Shown: positions 1-8,354, counted from the stretch's first letter. The stretch: 64,000 bases of DNA from Corynebacterium flavescens (GCF_008693105.1 NZ_VXKK01000026.1:124001-188000); one strand, 5' to 3'. The notes: generated from the sequence alone by a model not told the origin. Made by a program: numbers and translations.

Positions 1-18
1 CCAGCTGATGAGTTATAA
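1..18 (+). CDS. Possible C-terminal end of an upstream gene
   Basis: The first reading frame runs from the window edge for five codons (Pro-Ala-Asp-Glu-Leu) into a TAA stop at 16-18, and the RBS of the next gene follows directly. This could be the tail of an upstream gene transcribed with the SWIM-domain gene. Corynebacteria and other bacteria often pair SWIM proteins with an SNF2-type helicase, but five codons cannot show identity. This is inference only. Confidence 0.25.
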   Translation, partial: PADEL

Positions 19-33
19 GGAGTCGGATTAATC

Positions 34-840
34 GTGGCCGCTGAGCAAGATAATGTCATCTACGCTAATTTCGGCGCGCGCAAACGCGTCTCCTCGCCTG
101 AGCAGGTGCACCGCGTTTCCGCGCTGTCGGACGCTGCTACTCGGGTAACGCAGTTTATCTATAAAAACGCCGATAGCGGCCGCATTTCCCGTGGGCGCCA
201 GTATGCGGCTGGAGGCCACGTCGTAGGCCTAGACGTGCGCAACGGCGCGGTGCATGGCCGAGTGGCAGGCTCCCAAAACGAGCCCTTTGCCGTGCTTATC
301 CAACTGCCTTTCCGCTCCAATGACGATATCGCTCGGATCTCAGAGATCTTCGCCCGTACCCCAAACTCCTTGGCGCAGGCGCGTGAAGGAGTATTTAGCC
401 CTGAGGTGCTCGATCTGCTCTTTGCAGCCGACGCCGATGAACTCAGGTTTTCTTGCACCTGTCCCGATTCTTCATACGTGTGCAAGCACGTGGTTGCGGT
501 CGGGGATAAACTGGCCGTCCGCATCGACGCGGATCCCGCAGTGGCCTTGTCGCTGCGCGGGCTTGACTTGGGCAGGCTCGAGCAATCCGTCCTAGACCAA
601 GCGGAATCCGTGGCTAAGGAAAGCTACGACAACGCCGGCCTCGATGCTGCAGAGCGCAGCAGCCTGTTCTGGGAAGGCCGCGCTTTTCCCGATCTTCCGC
701 GTCCCAAGGTTGCGCCTGCGCTGGAGGATTCCGATCCAGAGCTGTTGCGCAAGGCGATGCGGGCGGTTTCGCACACCAATATCGACCTGCTGCGCGCAGT
801 GTCCGACGTTGAGGATCTTTATCACCATCTCACCCACTAG
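34..840 (+). CDS. SWIM zinc-finger domain protein
   Basis: A 268-residue protein starting at GTG 34, with AAGGAG-like bases at 17-22. The recognisable element is a SWIM zinc finger of pattern C-x-C-x6-C-x-H (Cys141, Cys143, Cys150, His152), a fold thought to bind DNA or protein. The region before it carries the conserved hydrophobic and basic stretch seen in other SWIM proteins. No catalytic domain is visible, so the protein is probably an accessory to a nucleic-acid enzyme, classically an SNF2 helicase, possibly encoded just outside the window. It ends six bases before the earliest possible start of the SbcD-like gene, so co-transcription with the nuclease genes is likely. The domain call is firm; the cellular role is inferred. 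Confidence 0.85.
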   Translation: MAAEQDNVIYANFGARKRVSSPEQVHRVSALSDAATRVTQFIYKNADSGRISRGRQYAAGGHVVGLDVRNGAVHGRVAGSQNEPFAVLIQLPFRSNDDIARISEIFARTPNSLAQAREGVFSPEVLDLLFAADADELRFSCTCPDSSYVCKHVVAVGDKLAVRIDADPAVALSLRGLDLGRLEQSVLDQAESVAKESYDNAGLDAAERSSLFWEGRAFPDLPRPKVAPALEDSDPELLRKAMRAVSHTNIDLLRAVSDVEDLYHHLTH

Positions 841-876
841 GCGTCCATGTCCGAGGCGAGTACTAGAAAGGATGGC

Positions 877-2010
877 ATGACTTCAACGACGTTCATCCAT
901 ACCTCAGACTTTCAGCTGGGGATGACTCGGCGCTTTCTTGGGGAGTCGGCTCAGGCTCGCTACAGCGACGACCGAGAGGCCGCCGTCCTACGCCTGGGAG
1001 ACCTTGCCAAGGAGACGGGGGCGCAGTTCATCCTCGTGGCGGGGGATGTATTCGAGCATAACTCGCTTTCCCAGGCCACCTTGTTGCGCGCCAAAGAGAT
1101 GTTCAAACGCCTTCCGGTGCCCGTGTACCTGCTGCCGGGCAACCATGATCCTTTGGTCGCCGATTCGGTGTTCTACCGTGCCTCTGCGGAGAATGTGCAC
1201 GTCATCGCGGATTCGCAGTCTTTTGAGGTGGCCCCTGGAGTTGAGCTGGTTGGAGCGCCATATCTATCCAAGCACGCCAATGTGGATCTGGTGCGCCAGG
1301 CACTCGAGCCCCTAGAGCCGGCAGAGGGAATCCGCATAGCGGTAGGCCACGGGCAAGTGGAGTCTTGGTCGGCAGAAGATAACGCGGATGCTATTGACCT
1401 GGCCTACGTGGAATCCAAGCTCTCCGAGGGAGTCATCGACTATCTGGCGCTGGGAGATACTCATTCCACCATGAGCCTGGGGACAACCGGGCGCGTGTGG
1501 TTCTCCGGCAGCCCGGAAACCACTGACTTTCTCCAGCTCCCGGCTGGCAAAGGCGAGGCAGATTCGGGTAATGCCCTGGTAGTCACGGTCGGGGAAGATT
1601 CGGTGGAGGTGGATAAGCGGCGTATAGGCCGCTGGTCCTTTGAGGCTTTCGATGTCGATATCAACTCCGCGCAGGACGTCCGTGGGTTCTTGGCCCGTCT
1701 CGACGCCTACCCGGATAAGATCCGCACCGCCATCAAGTACGGCCTGCGCGGAACCGTGGGGCTTGAGGAACAGCGCGAGTTAGAGCTAGGCCTTGCGCAA
1801 TATGAGGCGCTTTTTGCCTCATTGCGCCCGCGCCAGCGCACTATGGACCTGCACCTTGCCCCCAGCGAAGAGGAGCTGGCCACACTGGGCCTGGGAGGTT
1901 ATGCCTCTACGGCACTGGAGGAACTGCTGGGCGCACTAGATAGGCCGGAGGCTCGGGATGCGGCAAACTTGCTATTCCGTCTGACGGCTACGGAGGAGAA
2001 GTCACGATGA
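877..2010 (+). CDS. SbcD/YhaO-like metallophosphoesterase (DNA repair exonuclease)
   Basis: A 377-residue calcineurin-like phosphoesterase of the SbcD/Mre11/YhaO type, expected to cut DNA ends in complex with the ATPase encoded next. Visible motifs are an N-terminal TSDFQLG, GDVFEHN, GNHDP at about residue 90, a central GHG and a late GDTHS. Motif I is Asp-x-Gln instead of the usual Asp-x-His, and motif II ends in Glu instead of Asp. I chose ATG 877 because GAAAGGA (865-871) sits before it and the protein then begins like its family (TFIHTSD); an in-frame ATG at 847 would add ten residues. The stop overlaps the next start in an ATGA arrangement, indicating translational coupling. The family is secure; the exact substrate is not known. 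Confidence 0.85.
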   Translation: MTSTTFIHTSDFQLGMTRRFLGESAQARYSDDREAAVLRLGDLAKETGAQFILVAGDVFEHNSLSQATLLRAKEMFKRLPVPVYLLPGNHDPLVADSVFYRASAENVHVIADSQSFEVAPGVELVGAPYLSKHANVDLVRQALEPLEPAEGIRIAVGHGQVESWSAEDNADAIDLAYVESKLSEGVIDYLALGDTHSTMSLGTTGRVWFSGSPETTDFLQLPAGKGEADSGNALVVTVGEDSVEVDKRRIGRWSFEAFDVDINSAQDVRGFLARLDAYPDKIRTAIKYGLRGTVGLEEQRELELGLAQYEALFASLRPRQRTMDLHLAPSEEELATLGLGGYASTALEELLGALDRPEARDAANLLFRLTATEEKSR

Positions 2011-4583
2011 TGCGCATTCACTCCCTGGTCATTGATAACGTCCGTGGAATTGACCACCTCGAATTAAGCGGCCTGCCGGAGACCGGCGTGGTGGTTATTC
2101 ACGGCGATAACGAGGTGGGAAAGTCCACCCTCGCTGAGGCCATAGATGTGGTGTTGAACGAAAAGCATGGGGGCCGTTCCCGCAAGATCCAGGCTTTGCA
2201 GCCCGTGGGCAAGGATGTTGCGCCACAGATTACGCTCGAGGCCACGGTTGGTCCCGTGCACTTTCGCATCACTAAACGCTGGTTGCGTAAGAAAGCCTCC
2301 GAATTGCAGGTGCTTGGGACGCACCCGGCGCAGTTCACGGGAGGACAGGCAGATGACGAACTCGAGCGCATCCTAGGTGCACACCTAGACAGGGCGCTGC
2401 TGCAGGCGCTCTTTCTCCGTCAAGACGATCTGGGTGAGGGAATCTCCGCGGTGGGTATTCCCTCCGTTACCACTGCGCTAGAGAAGTCGAGCGGCGTGGC
2501 CGAGGAAGTTGTAAACGCCGAGGACTCCGAGCTGATGACGAAGGTCGAAGCGGAGTTTCTCAAGTACTTTAGCGCCAGGCAAGCGCGTCCAGCTCATGCC
2601 TATAAAGAGGCGATTGATACCCTCGCGCGCGCCGAGGAGAAGGCCGAAGCTGCGCAGGAGAAACTCGCTTCACTCGAGGGGGTAGTAGAGAGCTATGAAA
2701 AGATCCTCGAGGACAAGAAGGCTGCAGAAGGCAGCCTGCCTTTGGCAAAGCAAGAACGCGCTGAGGCGGGCGTAGCCCTAGAAAAGGCACAGCAGGCTGC
2801 AGAGAAAGCCGCCGCGCAGCAGGAACGTGTTCATCTCGCCGCGGCCGAGGTCGAGCGCCTAAAGCTCCTGGAAGTGCAACGCGGCGAGCTTAAAGCTGGT
2901 GTAGAAGCGGCAGTAAAAGACCTTCAAAGAACGGCTAAAGAGCTCGACGCCGCGCGAGAAAAAGCTTCCTCAGAAGCCGTGGCAAAGGCAGAACTAGAGG
3001 AGCAACTAGAGTCGGCGCAGGCGGCGTGGAGTGCTGCTCGCGAACAACTCAAGCTGGCGCGCCGGCTCCAGGCCAAGCAGGAGTGCAGTGACCTCGAAGC
3101 ACGTATCGCCAAACTCGAGGAACTTGATACATCTCTAAAGCGAGCGCGCGAGGCGCTCCGCGCGGCACGGGACATCAAGGAAGCAGACATCAAAGAGCTG
3201 CGCTCAGCGGCGCAGGAAGTGGCGGTGGCGCAGCGCGTGCATACGGCTACCGCACCGAAGCTGCTTTTGAGCGCTGCGCCCGTGACCGAAGTGCGCGTGG
3301 ATGAGGATACGCTGGCGGTGGGGGAAGAGACCGTCGTCAAGCTTGCGGAGGGAACCCGCCTCGAGATTGGAGCGGTGACCGCCATCTTTGAGGCGGGGGC
3401 CGGATCGCAAGAGGATTCGGGCGCAGCCGTTGCGCGCGCCGGGCTGCGGTTGAAAGAAGCCCAAGACTTAATCGGCTGCGACACCGTGGAAGAGGCAGAG
3501 GCTCTGCGCGAGGACTACCGCGCACTGCGCGAGGAACTTGGTCGCGCGGAACGTGAGTGGCAATTGGAGCTGGGGGAAGACGAGCTAGCGGAGCTTAAAG
3601 AGCGCCACCGCCAGCTTGCGGAGGAGGTCGCGGAGCTACCTGCCGAGGACATCGATCTGCGCACGGCAGAGGAGGAAGAGGAGGCGGCTCGCGAACTCGT
3701 GGAAGCCAAGGAGAAAGCGTTGGCTCCTTATCGTGATTCCGCCACCGTGCAGGAGGTCATCCGGTGGGAGACGCTGCATGACACGGCTCGGGGCGAGGTT
3801 GAGCGCGCCCGAGCGAAGTTGGAGACCGCGCGTGAGGCAACGGCAGATACGGATGTTAGGGCGTCCGTGCTGCAAGCCGAGGGCGTCCTCGAAAAGAGAA
3901 CAGCAGAGCTTGCGCAGATGCAGGAAGTGGATCTGGATACGGCGCGTGCCCTTGTCGAGGGGGCGCAATCCCGGATGCAGGGCCTAGAGGATTCGGTGCG
4001 GGCAGCTGAATTGGATCTAAGTGAGCTCAGTAGTCACATTCAGGTGCAAACGGGTGCGGCGGAGGAAGCCGCGCAGGCTACTGCCCAGCTGGATAACGCC
4101 CGCGAGGCGCACGCGGCCATCGAGCGCAGGGCGAAGGCGGTGCGATACTTGCATGAGCTTTTGCTCAAGCACCGTGACGCCGCGCGTGAGCGCTATGCGC
4201 AGCCCTTTACGCAACAACTCTCCGAGTTTGCGCGCACGGTATTCGGGAAAGGCGTGAGCTTTGAACTCAATGAGGAGCTCCAGATCCAGGCACGTACCCG
4301 GGAGAATCAGACCGTTCCCGTTGAGAGTCTTTCTGGTGGCGCCAGGGAGCAATTGGCAATTCTCACTCGCTTCGCCATTGCAAAACTGGTTGATGCCGAT
4401 GGGGTCCCCGTCATCGTTGATGATGCGCTGGGCTCGACCGATGTGCATCGGCTGCAGCTGATGTCCACCCTTTTTAGCAGCGTGGGACAGTACGCCCAAG
4501 TTTTAGTGCTGACGTGCGTTCCAGAGCGCTATTCGCGGGTGCCCGGACGCAAAGAATATAGATTTTCAGACTTGCGGGGTTAA
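2007..4583 (+). CDS. SbcC/YhaN-like AAA ATPase with long coiled coil
   Basis: An 858-residue SMC/Rad50-family ATPase, partner of the preceding phosphoesterase. The N-terminal half-ATPase has a Walker A motif, GDNEVGKST, at residues 33-41. A long central region rich in Ala, Glu, Lys and Arg heptads (about residues 190-720) is coiled coil, and the C-terminal half-ATPase has the ABC signature LSGGAREQL followed by the Walker B VIVDDALG. Only three cysteines occur in the whole protein and none form CxxC, so the zinc hook that joins classical SbcC/Rad50 arms is absent, as in YhaN-type proteins. It is shorter than E. coli SbcC (about 1050 residues). The start codon overlaps the previous stop by four bases. 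The role is DNA-end processing or repair, by family. Confidence 0.85.
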   Translation: MMRIHSLVIDNVRGIDHLELSGLPETGVVVIHGDNEVGKSTLAEAIDVVLNEKHGGRSRKIQALQPVGKDVAPQITLEATVGPVHFRITKRWLRKKASELQVLGTHPAQFTGGQADDELERILGAHLDRALLQALFLRQDDLGEGISAVGIPSVTTALEKSSGVAEEVVNAEDSELMTKVEAEFLKYFSARQARPAHAYKEAIDTLARAEEKAEAAQEKLASLEGVVESYEKILEDKKAAEGSLPLAKQERAEAGVALEKAQQAAEKAAAQQERVHLAAAEVERLKLLEVQRGELKAGVEAAVKDLQRTAKELDAAREKASSEAVAKAELEEQLESAQAAWSAAREQLKLARRLQAKQECSDLEARIAKLEELDTSLKRAREALRAARDIKEADIKELRSAAQEVAVAQRVHTATAPKLLLSAAPVTEVRVDEDTLAVGEETVVKLAEGTRLEIGAVTAIFEAGAGSQEDSGAAVARAGLRLKEAQDLIGCDTVEEAEALREDYRALREELGRAEREWQLELGEDELAELKERHRQLAEEVAELPAEDIDLRTAEEEEEAARELVEAKEKALAPYRDSATVQEVIRWETLHDTARGEVERARAKLETAREATADTDVRASVLQAEGVLEKRTAELAQMQEVDLDTARALVEGAQSRMQGLEDSVRAAELDLSELSSHIQVQTGAAEEAAQATAQLDNAREAHAAIERRAKAVRYLHELLLKHRDAARERYAQPFTQQLSEFARTVFGKGVSFELNEELQIQARTRENQTVPVESLSGGAREQLAILTRFAIAKLVDADGVPVIVDDALGSTDVHRLQLMSTLFSSVGQYAQVLVLTCVPERYSRVPGRKEYRFSDLRG

Positions 4584-4623
4584 AGTCTGGGGAAACCTGC
4601 TATATTTTGCCTAGTTTCAGGTG

Positions 4624-4629
4624 TAATGT
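4624..4629 (+). promoter_or_regulatory. Putative -10 box for the MarR-family gene (leaderless)
   Basis: TAATGT lies seven bases before ATG 4637 and there is no Shine-Dalgarno sequence between. This is the spacing expected when transcription starts at the A of the start codon. No good -35 is visible. A further TATATT at 4601-4606 is an alternative. Confidence 0.35.
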
Positions 4630-4636
4630 TGTTGAC

Positions 4637-5143
4637 ATGACTACAGAAATCCGGTGGCTCAACGATAGCGAGCAAGAACTATGGCGCCTGCTGCTCGCGG
4701 CTATTAGGAAAATCAACCGCGGCATGGAAGAAACACTCATGGCTGGCGGCGAGGTATCCGCCTCCGAGTTCTCCGTCCTGGTTTCCTTGAGCGAGGCTAA
4801 AGACAATCAGATGCGCTTGCGCGAATTATGCTCCTCCCTAGACTGGGATCGCTCGCGTACCTCGCACCAGGTCACGCGCATGGAGCGCCGCGGTCTGGTG
4901 TCAAAGAATAAAAGTTTGGGTGATGCCCGTGGTGTGGTAGTAACTATCACCGAAGAAGGCATGGCCCGCCTGCGTCGCGCCGCACCGGAACACGTTGAAT
5001 CCGTGCGGCGTTTAGTATTTGACCACCTGCAAGAAGATGACGTGCCCTCACTTCTGCGCTTCTTCCAAGGTGTTATGGACGTTGATAACTTGCCAGGCTA
5101 CAAAGGCTTCGTTCCCGACGAGCGGCTCCCGCGCCAACCCTAG
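4637..5143 (+). CDS. MarR-family transcriptional regulator
   Basis: A 168-residue winged-helix repressor of the MarR family. The helix-turn-helix and wing are visible: LRELCSSLDWDRSRTSHQ as the recognition region, then a basic stretch (RMERRGLVSK) and the wing with DARGVVVTITEEG, all classical for the fold. MarR proteins bind palindromic operators as dimers and release them on binding small phenolic or oxidant ligands; the target here is unknown. I prefer ATG 4637 because the family begins about there and a -10-like box sits seven bases before it; a TTG at 4607 is in frame but would add unlikely residues. It lies 53 bases after the SbcC-like gene, with its own likely promoter. Confidence 0.88.
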   Translation: MTTEIRWLNDSEQELWRLLLAAIRKINRGMEETLMAGGEVSASEFSVLVSLSEAKDNQMRLRELCSSLDWDRSRTSHQVTRMERRGLVSKNKSLGDARGVVVTITEEGMARLRRAAPEHVESVRRLVFDHLQEDDVPSLLRFFQGVMDVDNLPGYKGFVPDERLPRQP

Positions 5144-5178
5144 AAGTGTAGTGACAAGATTGTGAGAGGAATGAGAAG

Positions 5179-5454
5179 ATGATGGGACAAGAGCTCTTCG
5201 AGCATCCCCACCGGCAATACCGCGAGTATGGAATAACCGCCCTCACGGAGCTTTCCTCCCGCATCGGGAACCCGGAGGATCCCAACATGGACGCCATGGA
5301 GGAGGCCCTAGCCAACTCCCCGGAGGATGCCATTACCTTCGACGAGGACACGGATCTGTGGATTACTGGCCCCGATGAGGCCATTGAGGCGATGTTTGAT
5401 GACAGGGAGGCATTCGTTGCTGCCTTGCTTGAGGATGTCGACCCAGGGCTGTGA
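5179..5454 (+). CDS. Small acidic protein of unknown function
   Basis: A 91-residue strongly acidic protein, with many Glu and Asp in its second half (for example DEDTDLWITGPDEA). It has no signal peptide, membrane helix, cysteine pair or catalytic motif that I recognise. ATG 5179 is followed by a second ATG at 5182, and a GAGAGGA stretch upstream (5163-5169) supports translation here. It lies 35 bases after the MarR gene on the same strand, so it may belong to the same transcript and could be a target or partner of that regulator; this is inference. Coding character (codon bias like its neighbours) makes it a probable real gene. Confidence 0.6.
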   Translation: MMGQELFEHPHRQYREYGITALTELSSRIGNPEDPNMDAMEEALANSPEDAITFDEDTDLWITGPDEAIEAMFDDREAFVAALLEDVDPGL

Positions 5455-5572
5455 CCCCATAAAGGGTGGGGAACCAAAAGGTGGAGGAGTACGCCCAGTA
5501 CGGTTGGGCTGCTAAGGTAAGCACGTAGTGATTGCCATGAGATGGCATGGCGGATTGAAAGGACTTTGATTG

Positions 5573-5785
5573 ATGAACGAGTATTTGGCTCAAGAGCTTC
5601 GTGAGGCACAGGCACGCGACAAGTCTGACGGTTGGGTTTCCGTCTTCGTCGCTTGGATTCCGAATATGATCATCGCCGTCGTCCTGCTTTCCCTAATGTT
5701 GTTCGGCATGTACTACGTCGAGCACGGCACCTTGGACATCACCAAGGACGTTGTTTACCAGCACTCCGTCACGACCAAGAGCTAG
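5573..5785 (+). CDS. Small single-pass membrane protein of unknown function
   Basis: A 70-residue protein starting at ATG 5573, ten bases after a clear GAAAGGA (5557-5563). A soluble charged N-terminus of about 24 residues precedes one hydrophobic helix (about residues 27-49, WIPNMIIAVVLLSLMLFGMY), followed by a short polar tail. It has the look of a small bitopic membrane protein; topology cannot be settled, although the charged N-terminal part suggests it stays in the cytoplasm. I do not recognise the family. It sits 118 bases after the acidic protein, and a 14-bp perfect inverted repeat follows its stop. Confidence 0.65.
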   Translation: MNEYLAQELREAQARDKSDGWVSVFVAWIPNMIIAVVLLSLMLFGMYYVEHGTLDITKDVVYQHSVTTKS

Positions 5786-5807
5786 CGCCAGTAAGCTAAG
5801 AAGCCGA

Positions 5808-5850
5808 CAGCAGGCCCCAAGGTGCAAAACAAGCTTCTTGGGGCCTGCTG
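5808..5850 (+). terminator. Long perfect inverted repeat, probable terminator
   Basis: Fourteen bases at 5808-5821 (CAGCAGGCCCCAAG) pair perfectly with 5837-5850 across a 15-base loop, just after the small membrane protein gene. There is no clear run of T after the stem, so it is either a weak or Rho-assisted terminator or an mRNA-stabilising hairpin. Confidence 0.55.
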
Positions 5851-5881
5851 CGTGCGTTGTGGGCTCGGAGTACCGAAATGC

Positions 5882-5927
5882 AAAAATCCGGCAGAAACCG
5901 TTTTAAGAAACAGTAACTGCCGGATTT
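5882..5927 (-). terminator. Intrinsic terminator of the tRNA-Arg gene
   Basis: Read on the minus strand, AAATCCGGCAG (complement of 5917-5927) pairs with CTGCCGGATTT (complement of 5884-5894), an 11-bp stem running into a TTTTT tail, about 30 bases after the tRNA 3' end. This is a convincing terminator for the minus-strand tRNA. Confidence 0.75.
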
Positions 5928-5954
5928 CTCCGTTTGCACGGGCTGAGAAAAATG

Positions 5955-6028
5955 TGTCCCTGACAGGGATCGAACCTGCGACCTTCGGTACCGGAAACCG
6001 ATGCTCTAATCCGCTGAGCTACAGAGAC
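5955..6028 (-). tRNA. tRNA-Arg (anticodon CCG)
   Basis: A 74-base cloverleaf on the minus strand. The acceptor stem pairs GTCTCTG with CAGGGAC (one G-T pair) with discriminator A. The D arm contains AGCTCAGCGGATTAGAGC. The anticodon stem TCGGT/ACCGA encloses the loop TTCCGGT, giving anticodon CCG, which reads the arginine codon CGG. The T arm contains GGTTCGAATCC. CCA is not encoded. No integrase or mobile element is next to it. Confidence 0.95.
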
Positions 6029-6063
6029 AGTGTGGAAACCTTAAATGTTTCAACGCTGTGATT

Positions 6064-7671
6064 CTATCCTATGGGGCTCGTTGCTACTAAATCGAGTCCG
6101 GGGAGGTCGCTGACGTCTGCCTCGCCGGTCCGCAGGTACTTGATGGCGGCCTCATCGACTCCACGGTTTCCTAGGGCAAAGTGCCCATGTCCTGGTCCGT
6201 GCACTGTGATGACGCGGGAGTTCATCCGCTGTGAGAGTCCGGTGTGGAACTGATAAGGCGTCTGCGGGTCACCCGTGCCTTGAATCTGTAGCGGGCGGAC
6301 GGCTAAGCCGCTTCCGCTGACATTTATAGGTGCGGCAATGGCAGTTCGCCCAGAGCACGCCGCGCCCGAGGCATAGAGCGAATTGACCGCAGTGAAGGGA
6401 TCCCCGGTGGCGTAGTTGCTCCAGATGAAGGAGGGCAGCAGGGTGGGATTCGCCGCGACCTGATTCTCGTTGCAGACGAGGACATTTTGCATCGTCATGG
6501 CCTCTACAGCAGCTTCGTTGGCGGCCTTTAGTTCTTCCTCAGATGTGGAGCCCGCAGGAACCTCGATGGGCTCGATACCGGCGATATGCTTGGCCAGCGT
6601 ATCCCAAACCTCAGGGCGGGGAGCCGCCTCGCGAGTCATGGCGAGGGTGGGGGAGGCAGCTTGCATGGACCCTGGCTTGGCGGCCATGTCCCGCAGGTTT
6701 TCCGCCTGCACGCGCAAGGGCCCAGTCGCGGTCATGATGTTGGCACCTGGTTGCCCGCTAAACTCCAGCCCCGGCGGTAAGTCACCGATCTGTGCATTCG
6801 GAGGCAGGACAGTGGGGCGAGCGCCAGCCTCGGCGGCTACCTTTTGGGACCACCGCTCATAGGCTTGAAGCGGGGTGCTCCCGAGGTGATAGGTGGCATC
6901 GTTCCTTGCTATGAAACCGAAGAAATCGTGCAAGGCGTTCTCGTATCCGGCTTGCTGAGAAGCGTAGATTCCATTCCATGCCAGCCCTGGATCCATGCCC
7001 GAATCAAGGAGCAGCTTGTCGGTGTGCTCGGGATAGAGAGTGGCATAGGCAGAACCCAGGAAAGTGCCATAAGACAATCCTGCGATGGAAATCTTATCCT
7101 CGCCGAGTGCGCTGCGGACCATCTCCCAGTCACGTGCGGTGTTCTCCGTAGTGAGGGAGTCGGTATAACCCGGGGTATTGGCCTCGCAGGCGTCACGTGT
7201 GACGCCACCTATCTGGGTAAAGCTCTCAACGCTGCTCGCCTGCGCGGAATCGCTGCTGCAATTAAGGGGAGTCGAGCCCTTCAAGCCACGGGGCTGAACA
7301 CCAATGATGTCCCATTCCTGGAGGATTTCTGCGGGCCACTGGGCTGCATTAGTGTTGCCCACCCAGCTATAGGCGCTGCCACCAGGACCGCCCGGGTTGG
7401 TGAATAGGGATCCCAGACGTGCGCTTGGGTTCTCTGCCCGCAGACGGACAAACCCGACGCTGATGGAACCTGCGTCGGGCTGCGAATAGTAGGTGGGAAC
7501 GTCGATGCGGCCGCATTCGGCGCGCTCGTTGTTGACCTCTGGAGGGCACTGCTCCCAAGAAATTGCTGGAGCAGCATTAGCCGGAGCTACACCGAGGCCG
7601 CAGGCAAGCGCAGCGGTCAAAGCAAGCGCCCAGCCTTTGGAAACTGTGGGCTTAAGCGCAGAGAGAGTCAC
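6064..7671 (-). CDS. Secreted alpha/beta hydrolase, tripeptidyl-aminopeptidase (TAP) type
   Basis: A 535-residue exported hydrolase. A Sec signal peptide is evident: a basic start, a hydrophobic stretch of about 20 residues, and a probable cleavage after ANA near residue 33. The nucleophile elbow GLSYG lies at about residues 197-201. The C-terminal TAP-like part carries the probable acid Asp in GTGDPQTP (about 466) and the base His in GHGHFALGN (about 493). Actinobacterial relatives remove tripeptides or dipeptides from peptides outside the membrane. Start GTG at 7671 has AGGAG upstream. It follows lutC by 56 bases on the same strand, with a TATAGT box in the gap, so it may have its own promoter. 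The natural substrate is not known. Confidence 0.85.
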   Translation of the reverse strand: MTLSALKPTVSKGWALALTAALACGLGVAPANAAPAISWEQCPPEVNNERAECGRIDVPTYYSQPDAGSISVGFVRLRAENPSARLGSLFTNPGGPGGSAYSWVGNTNAAQWPAEILQEWDIIGVQPRGLKGSTPLNCSSDSAQASSVESFTQIGGVTRDACEANTPGYTDSLTTENTARDWEMVRSALGEDKISIAGLSYGTFLGSAYATLYPEHTDKLLLDSGMDPGLAWNGIYASQQAGYENALHDFFGFIARNDATYHLGSTPLQAYERWSQKVAAEAGARPTVLPPNAQIGDLPPGLEFSGQPGANIMTATGPLRVQAENLRDMAAKPGSMQAASPTLAMTREAAPRPEVWDTLAKHIAGIEPIEVPAGSTSEEELKAANEAAVEAMTMQNVLVCNENQVAANPTLLPSFIWSNYATGDPFTAVNSLYASGAACSGRTAIAAPINVSGSGLAVRPLQIQGTGDPQTPYQFHTGLSQRMNSRVITVHGPGHGHFALGNRGVDEAAIKYLRTGEADVSDLPGLDLVATSPIG

Positions 7672-7706
7672 AAGTCTAGCTCCTGTAGTTAGAGGTGTTT
7701 AACTAG

Positions 7707-7712
7707 ACTATA
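7707..7712 (-). promoter_or_regulatory. Putative -10 box for the secreted hydrolase gene
   Basis: On the minus strand TATAGT lies about 35 bases before the GTG start at 7671, in the 56-base gap after lutC. No convincing -35 is seen. Confidence 0.3.
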
Positions 7713-7727
7713 TAGACCAATAGCGTG

Positions 7728-8354
7728 TTAGTCCACGATAACGACGATGAGGTTACGCGGTCCGTGGACGCCCTCGACACGAGATAGCTCGATGTCAGAG
7801 GTGGCTGAGGGGCCAGAAATCCACGTGGCGGGACGCTGAGGATCCATGCGAGAGACTACCTCGGGGATTCCGTAGACCACCGAATCGCGGTGCACGATGC
7901 AGATGTGGCGATCGGGTACCAAGGTAAGCGCGCGGCGCCCGCAGCGAGGGCCGGATTCCAAAACGATAGTTCCGGTTTGTGCGGAGGAGACCACGGACTC
8001 GGTGACCACGGCGTCGACCGAATCGAGCAGGCGAGGATCGGAATCCGGATCATCGGGGGTAGCAGAACCCTCAAAGTTCACGAAGATAGAGTCATCGAGA
8101 CCTTCCGCGTAGCGGATGTCCTTGCAGTCCTTTTCCTCGAGAATACGGTTCAGCGTAGAGGGAAGCTCCGCCACGCTGGTGAGTTCGACCTCGGCCTTGT
8201 AATCCTCGAGCCTCTCCACAAACATGTCGAGCAACTCGGCGGCATTGAGAGTGCCCTCGCGCTGGTACTCGCGGGGGGCGACAACGTGATCTGGCAGACC
8301 CGCGGACTTTTGAGCGCTGCGGATGCGGCTCAGAATTTCTTCTTTGGCGTTCAC
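7728..8354 (-). CDS. lutC: Lactate utilization protein C (LUD domain)
   Basis: A 208-residue LUD-domain protein, third component of the LutABC complex that oxidises L-lactate to pyruvate in the cytoplasm. Its start, GTG at 8354, overlaps the lutB stop as GTGA, the expected coupling. The C-terminal part holds the family pattern (TGTIVLESGP, then RRALTLVPDRHICIV and ISGPSATSDIELSRVEGVHGPR). The first residues NAKEEILSRIRSAQ match the usual start of LutC, so the longer in-frame extension upstream is rejected. It is the last gene of the lutABC set, transcribed leftwards. Confidence 0.9.
   Translation of the reverse strand: MNAKEEILSRIRSAQKSAGLPDHVVAPREYQREGTLNAAELLDMFVERLEDYKAEVELTSVAELPSTLNRILEEKDCKDIRYAEGLDDSIFVNFEGSATPDDPDSDPRLLDSVDAVVTESVVSSAQTGTIVLESGPRCGRRALTLVPDRHICIVHRDSVVYGIPEVVSRMDPQRPATWISGPSATSDIELSRVEGVHGPRNLIVVIVD

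Noticed and set aside
5955..6028. tRNA-Arg as an integration site for a genomic island
   Set aside because: No integrase, direct repeat of the tRNA end or change in base composition was seen nearby.
5822..6061. Open frame of 79 codons across the tRNA-Arg region
   Set aside because: It reads through the complement of the tRNA, giving the familiar false protein with TGIEPATF; it is not a gene.
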